64,000 nt of DNA, from positions 54,440,806 to 54,504,805 of the forward strand of contig NC_090173.1 of NCBI RefSeq assembly GCF_024679245.1. Direction: 5' to 3'. The position numbers and the translations under genes were made by a program. Shown here piece by piece: positions 1 to 12,600 of the stretch (its first letter is position 1; the number at the start of each line of letters is the position of its first letter). The stretch is from Pseudorasbora parva. Taxonomy: Eukaryota > Chordata > Actinopteri > Cypriniformes > Gobionidae. The notes under the pieces are model-generated. The model saw only the letters and a program-made list of their open reading frames with translations, was not told the DNA's origin and searched no databases.

Positions 1-697
1 AGTTTTATTTTTTCATTTTCTTACTTGATTGCTGCTTTTAGACATACCAGCTTTTTTTGGAAAATTAATTTAATTTGCATCTTTCTTTTATTGTATATGT
101 CCTATTGTTTTTTTTTCTTTTTTTTTCTTTTTTTCTCTGTGCTGATGTTATCATTGCTTTCTGCAATAAAAAAGGAATTTGGAAACAAATCAAAATAAAT
201 GTTATTTACAAAGGTGGATGTGTGATATAGTGCAAGAATATGAATATGTAGTATTGCTTTTGGGCCACTGTGAACTGCTGAGGGAAGTTCTTGATGCCGT
301 CAGACTCTGCAGCACATGGTGCATTAAACGCTTAGACCCCTATGAAAAAGGCATGGGGTGGTACCACATCGGAACGTTGTTCTCATGAAAGACCATGCAC
401 CACCCACGGACATAGTCTCAGCATGCTTGTGATGAGATAGAAGAGTGGGGGGCCCACGGAAACGCACTCGGCTGAGGAAAGCCCCATTGTACACCTCAGG
501 TCGCCAAGGCTTATTAGCCAAAGGAGCCCTTTTCTGAAAATAAACCAGAAAATAAACTAGATTGGGGAATAGACAAAGGGAATCGTTTAAGGTGTAGATC
601 CAAATCGCCAATGAGAACTGTGCAATCAAATCATATGTTCTTTAATCGTTATTTAATAATAATCACATTGTGTGCTCTTGGTAATATTCTATAATAA
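1..697. other. Downstream flank of receptor copy A; no gene seen
   Basis: T-rich sequence fills the first 180 bases. Nothing on either strand looks like a conserved protein. On the minus strand an ATTAAA hexamer at 641-646 lies about 50 bases past the stop codon of the receptor gene ending at 698 and is the best candidate for its poly(A) signal. Confidence 0.5.
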
Positions 698-3600
698 TCA
701 ATAATAATCTTGGTCATAATCTGAATAATAATCATCTTCATCATCCCAGAAAGCCTTCGTTTCTTCTTTGCACAAGTCTGTGCTGGTGACAATGACTACA
801 ATGATGACGTAAAGTATGTCAATGAACAAGAAGAAACAGAAACTGATTTTGTCCAAGCGGTTGACAAAAGCCTCGTTGCTGTTAGCCTCTTGCTCTTTTT
901 GGTCCACGTTTTCCAAAAAGTTCACTATTTTTTGGAGGGAAGCCACCTCTGAAGGCAGATCATTGGAATTTGTAATTGTAATCACACCAGCATCTGCTAA
1001 AGGAGAATATATACATGTATATGCATGAACACATACAAGTCTGTCTCAAGCTAATAACTGTGCTGTTTTTAGTTTTCTCTTACCTTCACCCAGACTGGTG
1101 TTTTTTTGGGGGGGGTTGATGTCCTTTGAGCTTTTACAAGGCAGGAACCTGTCCTCTAATGTCAGACGTGTCAACACTATAGACACCACCATGCTCAGCA
1201 CCAGATTGACCAGACAGAAGCAGAAGTGATAATCTTTAGAGCAAAATCCAGAGCAAACAATAATTTATCTATGCAGTGCATAATCTAGAAAAATGAAAAA
1301 CAAACTGTACAATTACAAATCACATTTTGAGCTAAGCATGGGATAGCCCAGGGTTCGGTTCTGGGGCCCCTTCTCTTCTCAATAAGCAACAAATAAGACC
1401 TATCATCAGTTCACAAAGTTATTCTTACCACTGCTATGCTAAGAGCAAACAGATCAACCACTGATTCCAGAGGGCAAATCTAGGCACTTATGAAACAAGA
1501 CGAAGCTTATCGGTCCACTTACTACTTCAAGATTAGACGGTATGCATTAACGTCACTTTCCCGCCAGAAAATGCCTCTCAGAGGGACTGAGTGGCAGAAG
1601 AGCTGCTGCATGACTGGAGTTAATAGGGGAAAACCATAGACTGTATACAAAAATGGACGTAGTGTCCGTGGCGTCATCCATAGGATTCTGAAGAGCAATT
1701 TTGAATAGTAAAGTAGAGACGAGCTGGCCATTGCCAGTTAACAGAAAATGGGAAAATGGGTGGATAACCGAAAAATGGGCAAAGAGGCGGGATGTGGGCG
1801 GAGCTGAGGTGATGTGATGACTAACAGACAGCGGATAAATGGCCTAAATCCACCTGTCACTCAAAGTGGCCACGCCCTTATTTATGCAGAACTTTAACGC
1901 TTTATATAATGTAAACTAATGAGTTATAAGAGCAAAATTAGCTGTATTATGTCACCTACGTCACTGCCAAATTGAACACTGCCATATTTACAACCGATCT
2001 CGCCCGGTGGCCGCCCGAACTGCCCATTTGAATGAGAGAGAGAGAGACAGAGATACCTGGAGAAAAATTATATTTTAGGCTCTGATATTATTTGCTACCC
2101 CCAGTTTTCTTTTGTCCACTAGTATATATAATATATCTTGTACATAACCTCTCCCCATACAGTGGGGATCGCTTGAAGATTTTCAAGAGTACCGATGCAT
2201 ATCCCTGTGGCTTGCAACGTGTCAGTGGGAAATCTTTTGGCTCATATAATTCTCTCATGCAGTTCCAGATGCAGTGTTTTGACTGAACCTCTTCTACTTC
2301 TGCTGTATGAGATGAGAACACATTTTTATAATTTTCTGGGTCTTAAAAGAGTCTGTGTTTGTGATATATGTCCTTATTTCATGCAACACACTCGCATGGT
2401 ACATTTAAATCTGCTATATGTTTGCGTTTTTGTCACCCAGAGATAAGACCAATTTACACATGTGCAAGTCTCAAGTAAGTCTCAAGTCTTAACCTTCAAG
2501 TCTCAAGTAAGTCCCAAGTATTTTTTTTCCTAGGCAAGTCAAGTCCTGTAGTAAGTCAAGTCAAGTCACCTTATTTTTGTAATTTTTCCTGCAGAATCTG
2601 ATATTAAAGGCTTGGTTCACCCAAAAAGGAAAATTCAATCAGTAAATACTATGTCCAACTGTCGTTGGACCTCCGTTCATCTTCAGACACAGATGAAGAT
2701 ATTAGTGTTGAAATCCGATGGCTCAGAAAGGCCTTCATTGACACCAATGTCATTTCCTCTCTCAAGACCCATAAAGGCACTAAAGACGTCGTTACAAAGC
2801 CCATCTCACTACAACGGCTCTACAATCATTTTATGAAGAGACGAGAATAGTTTTTGTGCGCAAAAAAACAACAACTAAATAACGACTTTTATGGGCCGAT
2901 TTCAAAACAAAGTTTCAAAAGGTTATAAATCATTATGAATTGATTCATGATTCGGATCGAGTGTCAAACTGTTGAAATCACGTGACATTGGCGATCCGAA
3001 TCCTGAATCAATACGTGTCATTGGTGTCAATGAAGGCCTTTCTGAGCCATCAGATTTCAACACTAATATCTTCATCTGTGTCTGAAGATGAACGGAGGTC
3101 TTACGGGTGTTGAGCGACATTAGGGTAATTAATGACTTAATTTTCATTTTTGGGTGAACTAACTCTTTAATAAAGTGAAAAGACAATATATAAGTAACTG
3201 TCAGTAAATTATAATAATTTGGATTTGCATTGTAAATACTCATGTTCAGTAAAATACATTATGGAATCAAACTAAATTGTAAAAAACACTTCTGTCAACA
3301 GTGTTTGAAACGTTTTAAATTTTCAACATTTTCAACACACACACATTCTGAGTCCGCACTTTCACGGCGTAATGCCGCTTTGACTGCCGGGTAGAAGTCC
3401 TCTGCGTAGCTCACAAACTTGCGGGCTCAGCTGAGGTGCACATCGAGGGCGCATAGCAGCCGCAAAGGGGGCGCTCACGAGCACCCTTCTCTAAGCTTAA
3501 ATGATGAATGGGACACCCTGCGGTCTTATGGACTTAACGGACACGTGCACGCAATGGCCATTGTAAGTCCACAAGACCAAAAGTGCACATGAAGTGTGCC

Positions 3601-6600
3601 ATATGGGACAGGGCCTTAGTAAAAGTAGCGAAGTCTACCACTCAGATCAGGGGGAAGTATTTTTTTTAAATCAAAATTATTTTTCCCACATTTGTCCCCA
3701 ACACGGTATGAGGGTTAATGGCTATGACTACTTTAGCTATACATTAGGTAACTAGTTACCAACTAACCTTACTGGGCAGACTGGATCTTTAAATGATGGA
3801 CAAAATTGAAGGTTGTCATCTGGCTGTCCGTCCGTGATTTTAATGTTGCATGTCTTGCAACGCGCAACTTTCGTTTGTGTAACGTTCGTCTTCAGCCATC
3901 TTGCGAATAATTGTGGAAGCCGAAAGCGATGACCTTGGTATCCCTCCGGCTGACATGTTGATGTGATATCTGATCTAAGTATGCGTGGTGTGCGTAAGGT
4001 ACGAGAGGGCATGACTGATGATAGTGTCATGATGCAGTCTTGACAACGCTATTCTCAGCCTGCGCTCCAGCTGGGTCCAACTTTTATTTATTTTTTAATA
4101 ATTTATGTATTTTATATTCAAACTGAAAACATGATGTGATTAACACTGAAGTCATTCAAGCCATCGTGTCTCAAGTCAAGTCCCGAGTCTTTAACTTCTA
4201 AGTCCAAGTCAAGTCTCAAGTATTTTCTATTTTGTCAAGTCACTAGTCACGTGTCATAAAAATAGCAACTAGAGTAGACTCGAGTCCAAGTCACAAGTCC
4301 CCATGTCTACCTATCACACATGCGCACTTCAATAAGCCGAGAGAACGCAGGATATGCGTTTGCATGACGTGGAAAATCGGGGTAAGAAGCAAAAAAACTA
4401 CCTGTGTCGACCAGTTTATGCTTACGCCTTTTATGACCTTACTCCAAAAAAAAGAAAAAAACTGGTTACCATGTTCACATGATCATGTTCGTTGTCGGCT
4501 TATTAGGCAAAATCGGACCATGCATGTAAACGCAGCCGCCGTCAGTGTAGATAAATGAGTGGGCTTTTATCTCTACTCCCAAACCGAATTCATCAAAACC
4601 GAATCTCCCTGACTTTTCCTGACTCATTTTTGATTAATTGAAGCATCAAAGTATAAAGTATAAAGCCTCCAAAGAGAACATACCACAGAATATTTTCCCC
4701 TTTCAGACGGGTTTTGTATGTTTTTTGTGGCATACCATCAATTTACTGTGTTCTCTTCCAACACATCTTTGCTGGTGTGTTTTCTGCACATGTACGTGGA
4801 CTTTTTTTTGCGCTACATTCTCGAGTCGTGTCTTAGTTTGCCGCAGTTAACTGTATATCTTTGGTAAAGTTTTGCTCTTTGTTTCTCTGTTGATTTATTT
4901 GTTTATTCTAGGATAATTCAGTATTTGTAGTGGAAACTTTAACCATCCTGAATGTGTCTTAGAAAGGTGATTTCTGTTGTACTATGCCCTAAAGAGGCCT
5001 GTTGTTTTGTTCTTTCACTTACGGAGGATAGGGCTACATTGTCCGCCACTGTCCAGATGGTCATTGAGGATGAGGAGGAACATGGTGAAGCTCAGGACCA
5101 AGGTGACCTTAAGGTTGTTGCGTTCTCCTCCTTGAACTGGCAGAGCAAAGGTCACCAGGTCAGCAAGCATTATGAGCACACTGGGCAGGATCAGGGTCAC
5201 AACAGCCCCGAAAGGACTGATGGATAAATTTACCTGTTAACGAATTTCAGGAGAAATAATACATATCAATTTAATATTAAGGTCTTAGCTCTATACATAC
5301 AAAAGTTCCTCTGCAGACCAAAAACAACATTTATTTTTTTCCCCACTCCACAGTAATATTAATGGCAGAAATAATATTTTTAATGATAATTAATTTGTCA
5401 GTGTTTGTTTGATTTAGCATGAGGTAGAGACAGCCATAAGGCAAAGTGTATCATAGAAATTATCAAATAAAACACATAAGCTGATACGGTATATTTGTTT
5501 GGGGTAATATATTATTTGAAAGGAAGAAAAAGTTCACTCAAAGATAATAAATATAGCTTTTATTTTGTACTCATTGTAGTTATTTTAGCACTAACTTTGC
5601 ACTATTGTGCCATGGACATTTTAATCATACACTGTAAAAAATCATTTAAAAAATAACCTTTATTCAAATATTATTAAAAGATTTTGTAAGCAGATTGGGT
5701 AATTGTGTGTTTTATTTGTGGTATGCAGTGAAACATGCCAATTTGAGCTATTTTTTTATTATTTATCACATTTTTTATGTCGTTCAGATACAATAATATT
5801 TTGAGTTTCTATTTATTAAACCAATTTCCTTTATTGTATCAACTTAAATTTTTAATTTCAAATAAACTCAAAATGTAAAGGCAACCAGGCTACTTATTTT
5901 TTTAAGTATAACCAACAATATTTTTTACTGTGTATTAAGTACTTTTGGAGGATCATGTTCTGTCTTAAACACACACAGATGGATTACAACTGTAAAAGAT
6001 GTTAGCCAATCATAACACCATAGTGGGTGTTTATTTTGAAGTCCTTTCATTCAGAAAGTAAAAGACAAGGCATTAAAATGCATAGGGATTACAATAAAAA
6101 CATATTTAAAATAAGTTGTGTTAATAAATTGTGCACATAAAGGCAACATCTACAATTGTAACGGTCATGTTCTGGTTTGGTTTTGTTAAAATAGCTGATG
6201 CTTCAATGGTTGTACACTTTTTTCTACCACATCTTTTCCTTCCCTTCACCTCTCAGTTAATGTGCTTGGATACAGAGCTCAGTGAACAGCCAGTATCTTT
6301 TGAAATGACATTTTGTGTCTTGCCCTCCTTGTGTAAGGTGTCAATGGTCAACTTTTGGATATCTGTCAAGTCAGCAGTCTTCCCCATGATAGTGTAGCCT
6401 ACAGAGCTAGACTGAGAGACGATTTAAAGGCCTTTACAGGTGTTTTATGTTAATCAGCTGATTAGAGTGTGGCATCAGGTGTCTTCAATATTGAACTTTG
6501 AATATATTGAATATTGAACATCATGCCCTGATGGAGTTTGGGCACTTTAGTTTTACCTGTTTGTGTTTCTGGATAATATTGCTAATTGCTCAATTTTTTC

Positions 6601-9600
6601 CAGTGTAATTTGAAGCACAGAGAGAGCAGTGCTGAAGATAGCCTACATTCAGTTAGGTAGAGACTATACATGTGAATGAACATACAATTATGTTATGAGA
6701 TTTCTGTTTAGTTTTTTAACCAGGAGGGTTTGTGTTCATTGATTGTTACTGTTTATCTCAGTTCAGCAGAAAAAGCACTTTAGTTGCTAGTAATGTTGAA
6801 ATTGATGTATTTTCAGTACAGATTAAGAGATGACGGCATTTTTTCATTCATCATTTTTTGTCAGACATGGCTACTGGTTGAATTAGATATTGTGTACCAA
6901 CGCAACTTAAACAGAACAACCTCAAAATGAGATACATTTATTAAAGGATTACCTATTCAATCAATCAATCAATCAACTTTATTTATATAGCGCTTTTACA
7001 ATCACGATTGTGTCAAAGCAGCTTCACAGTGTCAAACAGGGTAATATTGCAACAAAATTAGATTTGGCTGTACAGTCGTACTGGAGAAAACAGTGATGTT
7101 ATCAGCTTATTTTAATTTATCATATAGCAACAATGTTGGCAGATCAGTATTATAGTTTATAGAATTAAATAAAACTTAATTTATTAATTTTTATTTGTAT
7201 AATTAGTTGAATAACTTTAATTATAATTTTAGTGTCCCCAACTGAGCAAGCCAAGCCAAAGGCGACAGTGGCAAGGAACCCAAACTCCATCAGGGCATGA
7301 TGGAGAAAAATAAACCTTGGGAGAAACCAGACTCAGTCGGGGTGCCAGTTCTCCTCTGGCCTATTAACACACCATGTATGATTATTATTCTGGCAACCTT
7401 ACAGGTCAGAAATCATATAAGATCGAAATATTCAAAATTTCAGGGTATCCCGGAAGAGACGGGTTTATTGAGGATGGGGCGTCGATTACACAAGAGTATG
7501 AATACATGAAAGATCGGAAGACCTATTGCTTTAACAATATGAAAAGCCATGTTTATCTATATGAGAACATTTCAAAAGACATCAATTCATGTTTTTAGGT
7601 ATATAATTGTCCAGACCTCGGCCAGTGAGGAAGGTTTATTTACTGGACCCCAAGCAATTTTAGTTGAAGACCCCTGGTTTAGACTAATTCAGGATTAAGC
7701 CTTATAGTTCAATTAGGTATTTTTGCAAATGTGCCTTATAGAAAAAGACATCATTGGTGTGCATCTTGAGACAAAACAATGGCAATGACAGATTTTAAGA
7801 TATGTTTTGAGTTAAAACGGCTCAAACATGCCTTTTGAATCAGAAGGAAGTCAATAGTTACCATGAGAAAGTCTCTGTTTCGATGCGTCTCATTTTTCTC
7901 TATTATCACGGTCACAGTCTCCCACTCTCCTTGAAGGCCTCCAATAACACTTACATTTTGAGGATGGATAAGCTTAAGCTCACAATCTAGATAAACACAA
8001 ATAAAACATATTCAGCTGTTTGGCAGTTATTCAGATATATATTTTAAACATCCTTATAAATAATTTATTCTGGAATGTCCTTGGTTAAGAACAAATGATC
8101 AATTTCTGTTCATGTGATCTTACTGCTTTGATTCCACCCATTGATGGCCACAGGACATGTTCCTCTCACAAAAGGGTATTTAAAAAGGTTGATATTGTTA
8201 CAGCTCACTGCTATGAACAAAATCAAGGCATAGTCCACGCTTCCATTCCTCAACACCTGTACGTCATTACTGTACGGCTTCAGGGTTACATCGATCCTGA
8301 ATGCATAAAGAGAGAGAGCGTATAACATTCACCCAATCTGGGGAACCAGTCCTGAGTCTTATGTTGTCATGTTTAGCTCCGGTTCACACTCTTAATAATG
8401 CACACAATGCAGTTCACCCAAAAGTTAATCTTTCTGAACCCGTATTACAGTATGACCGCAAAAGAAGATATTTTGTAAAATGATGTTGTTTCACAAAATT
8501 CCAGGAGATGCTTACATGTTTGGAAAAACATTAGAAACTGTACTGGGAAAAGCCAAAATATACCTCACGTATCCTTTTACAAATTAAATTAAATAAATAC
8601 GGTAAGGCTTTACACTAAGGTCTCATTTGTTAATGTTAGCTCATGTAATAATTAACATGAACTAACAATGAGCAATACATGTGACCCTGACCCACAAAAC
8701 CAATCTTAAGAAACAAGAAAAAAAGAGCATAATCTGAAAGCTGATAATAAATACTCTTTCCATTGATGTGTGGTTTGTTAGGATAAGAGCTGAAATACAA
8801 ATATTGGAAAATCTTGAATCTGAGGGTGCAAAAATATCTAAATATTGAGAAAATCTTTAAAGTTGTCCAAATGAAGTCCTTATCAATGCATATTACTACT
8901 AATAATACATTTCTGATATATTTATGGTGTAGGAAATTTACAAAATATCTTCATAGAACATGATCTTATTATCCTGATTTTTGGCATAAAAGAAAAATGC
9001 ATATTTTTGATCCATGCAATATTGTTGGCTATTGCCACAAATATACCCATGAGACTTATTGTGCTTTTATCCAAGCGACTTAAAAAAAGGGGGAGAGCAA
9101 TAGAAGCAACGAAACAAACAAGGCCAACAACCTGTAAGAGCTGTAAGAAGTCTCAATTAATTAGCACAGTAGTACAGTTTTTTTTATAGCCATCTACAAT
9201 AGCCACCTACAACAAAAACTCACGTAGGCAAAATACAGAACACTGGATTTTGATAGCCATGATAACAACCCATTAGGACTAAGGCTGTTGCCCCAGCTGT
9301 TGTCGTTAATACAGATTCAGTGGCCCAATGGGTTGGTTTTGTATGGCATTCTAGCTAAACGTGCAGCAATAGCCATCTACAACAAAAACTCACGTACGCA
9401 AAATACAGTACACCGGATTATGATAGCTATGATAACTATGTAACACACCCGCCTGAAGGCACAAATCCGGATGAGAGACGTAGATATCCAGGAGTGTGCG
9501 CTTTTTGGTCATTGCTGTGGTGATCAGTAAGTGCTATTCTGTATTGGTCAGGTGCAATTGGAAGAGATGTGTCTTAAGATGTTTTTTTAAAAATGGCTAC

Positions 9601-12600
9601 AGACTCGGCAGCACGAATTGAGTTCGGCAGGTCATTTCACCAGGTGGGAACGGTCCAGGAAAATGTCAGTGAGAGCGATTTCATGCCTCTTTGGGATGTA
9701 ACCACGAGGCGCCGCTTGCTCGCAGAACGCAAGCTTCTGGAGAGTTTGTAAGTCTGAACAAGTGAGTTTAGGTATATTGGTGCAGAGCCAGTGGTTGTTT
9801 TGTAGGCGAGAACTAGTGCCTTGAATTTGATGCGAGCAGCCATTGGCAACCAGTGCAGTCTGATGAAGAGAGGCGTAACATGCGCTCTCTTCGGCTCATT
9901 AAAGACCACTCTCGCCGCTGCATTCTGGATCAGCTGCAAGGGTTTGATAGTGCATGCTGGAAGCCCAGCCAGAAGAGCATTACAATAGTCCAGTCTGGAG
10001 AGAACAAGAGCTTGAACCAGGAGTTGTGCAGCCTGTTCTGATAGGAAGGGACTAATCTTTCTAATGTTGTATAAAGCAAATCTGCAGGACCGGGCTGTTG
10101 CAGTAATGTGGTCAGTGAAGCTTAACTGGTCATCAATCACAACTCCAAGGTTTCTGGCTGTCCTTGATGGAGTTATGGTCGATGAACCAAGCTGAATGGA
10201 GAAATTTTGATGAAGTGCTGGGTTGGTTGAGAAAACAAGTAATTCTGTCTTTGCAAGATTGAGTTTAAGATGATGCTCCTTCATCCAGTCAGAAATGTCT
10301 GTCAGACAGGCAGCGATACGAACACTGACTGTAGGATCATCTGGTTGAAATGAGAAGTAGAGTTGAGTGTCATTAGCATAGCAGTGATAGGAGAAGCCGT
10401 GTTTCTGAAGGACAGAACCTAATGATGACATGTAGATGGAGAAGAGAAGTGGTCCAAGCACTGAGCCCTGGGGAACCCCATTAGCTAGATGATGTGACTT
10501 AGACACTTCACCTCTCCATGACACCCTGTAGGACCTACCAGAGAGGTAAGACCTGAACCACTGGAGAGCAGTTCCTGAGATCCCCGCCTTCATAAGTGTT
10601 GACATGGTGGAAGACTTATTCTTATCGCTTCTAGTTGCTTAACTGTCTTAGTTCTATAACTTGGATATACCTTTCAGCATTGATGGTGCCTTTCCAGATG
10701 TATAAGCTGCCCATGCCACACACACTCATGTAACCACATACCATCAGAGATGCAGCTTCTGAACTGAGCACCGATAACAACTTGGGTTGTTCTTGTACTC
10801 TTTAGTCCGGATGACATGGCGTCCCAGTTTTCCAAAAAGAACTTTCAAATTTTGATTCGTCTGACCACAGAACAGATTTTCCCCTTTCCCATAGTCCATT
10901 TTAAATTATCCTTGGCCCAGAGAAAATGCCTGTGCTCCTGGATCATGTTTAGATATGGCAACAGCGAATGGCACGGTGGATTGTGTTCACCGACAATGTT
11001 TTCTGGAAGTATTCCTGAGCCCATGTTGTGATTTCCATTACAGGATCATTCCTGTTTGTGATGCAGTGCCGTCTAAGGGCCTGAAGATCACGAGCATCCA
11101 GTATAGTTTTCCGGCCTTGACCCTTACACACAGAGATTGTTCCAGATTCTCTGAATCTTTGGATGATATTCCCTGTAGATGATGATAACTTAAAAGTCTT
11201 TGCAATTTTCCTCTAAGAAACTCCTTTCTGATATTGCTCCACTATTTTTCGCCACAACTTTGGGGGAATTGGTGATTCCCTGCCCATCTTGACTTCTGAG
11301 AGGCACTACCACTCCGGGAGGCTCTTTTTATACCCAATTATGTTGCCAATTGACCTGATAAGTTGCAAATTGGTCCTCCAGTTGTTCCTCATATGTACAT
11401 ATAACTTTTCCGACCTTTTATTGCTGTCTGTCCCAACTTTTTTGGAAATTGTAGCTTTCATGAAATCCAAAATGAGCCAATATTTTGCATGACTTTCAAC
11501 ATTTGATATGTTATCTATTTTCTATTCAGAATAAAATTTTTAGTTTTTGAGATTTAATAATTTCAAAATATTTGCATTCCTTTTTTAGTCACAATTTGTA
11601 CAGTGTTCCCCATATACTAAATAGAAAGATGCATGCCATACCAAAAAAAATTATTAAAGGATAATAATAAATAATGTTCTGAGGTTACTTACACATTGTC
11701 CAAAACTAACTCAGGAGTCCAGATTTTGTCAACCGGTAACATAACGGCTTTAGCTTTAGATGTTGTTTCATTCCACCTTAGTTCTCTATCAGTCCAGATC
11801 TATGGAGAGAAAATATACCATATAGTCCGCTTTAGACATTCTACAAGACTTAGATACTCTATAACTGCAATGTATGCATGTCAACTATTAGTTATTAGAG
11901 TATTAGTAGACTGTCTGCTTAATATCTGCTGACTCTTTATTTTGATGCTCCCCAACAGATATTCCACTGACTAGAAGTAACTTTACTACTTACATGCATA
12001 CATTGAAGACCGTTGTCTTGGCCAATTGATATAGTAGAAATTTAACCAAATATTCATCTAAAAAACATTCACTGAGCTAACTTTTTGCCCACTGTACAAT
12101 CAATTCATTGTTAACATTTGGTAACAGGATTGATGCTTTATGTTTTTTTCCTTTTGAAAGTGAACATCAAAAATGTATCCATACTCACCATGTTTACCTT
12201 GACACGGCTGCTCATTTGCATGTTTTTTGTATCCTAAACATGATGACAGAATTATAAGTTTTGTGCATGTGAAAATTATTACATTGAAAATAAACCATTT
12301 GTTTTAATTGTATAATAAGTAAAAATCTACTTTGTCATATGCAAGTAATTATTACAACATTTGAGTTTTATTGAATATTTGGTTACACTTTATTTTGTTG
12401 GTCCACTTTAGACATTCTACTGACTATAAGTAACTTTGATACATACATTATATTGCCAAAATTTTTTGGGTGCCTGCCTTTACCTGCACATGAACTTTAA
12501 TGACATCCCATTTTTAATCCGTAGGGTTTAATATGGAGTACTCCAGAGAACACGTCTCTACTGCTCTAGAGTCCAGTGGCGGTGTGCTTTACACCACTGC

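Noticed and set aside
1081..1120. Suspected frameshift in exon 8 of receptor copy A at the C8A7 run
   Set aside because: Counting the bases as written (8 C, 7 A) keeps the frame open through to the donor at 1084. The run is still a sequencing risk.
2612..2850. Open frames of 60-75 residues, repeated at 27054-27242
   Set aside because: They are translations of the foldback MITE F1, not genes.
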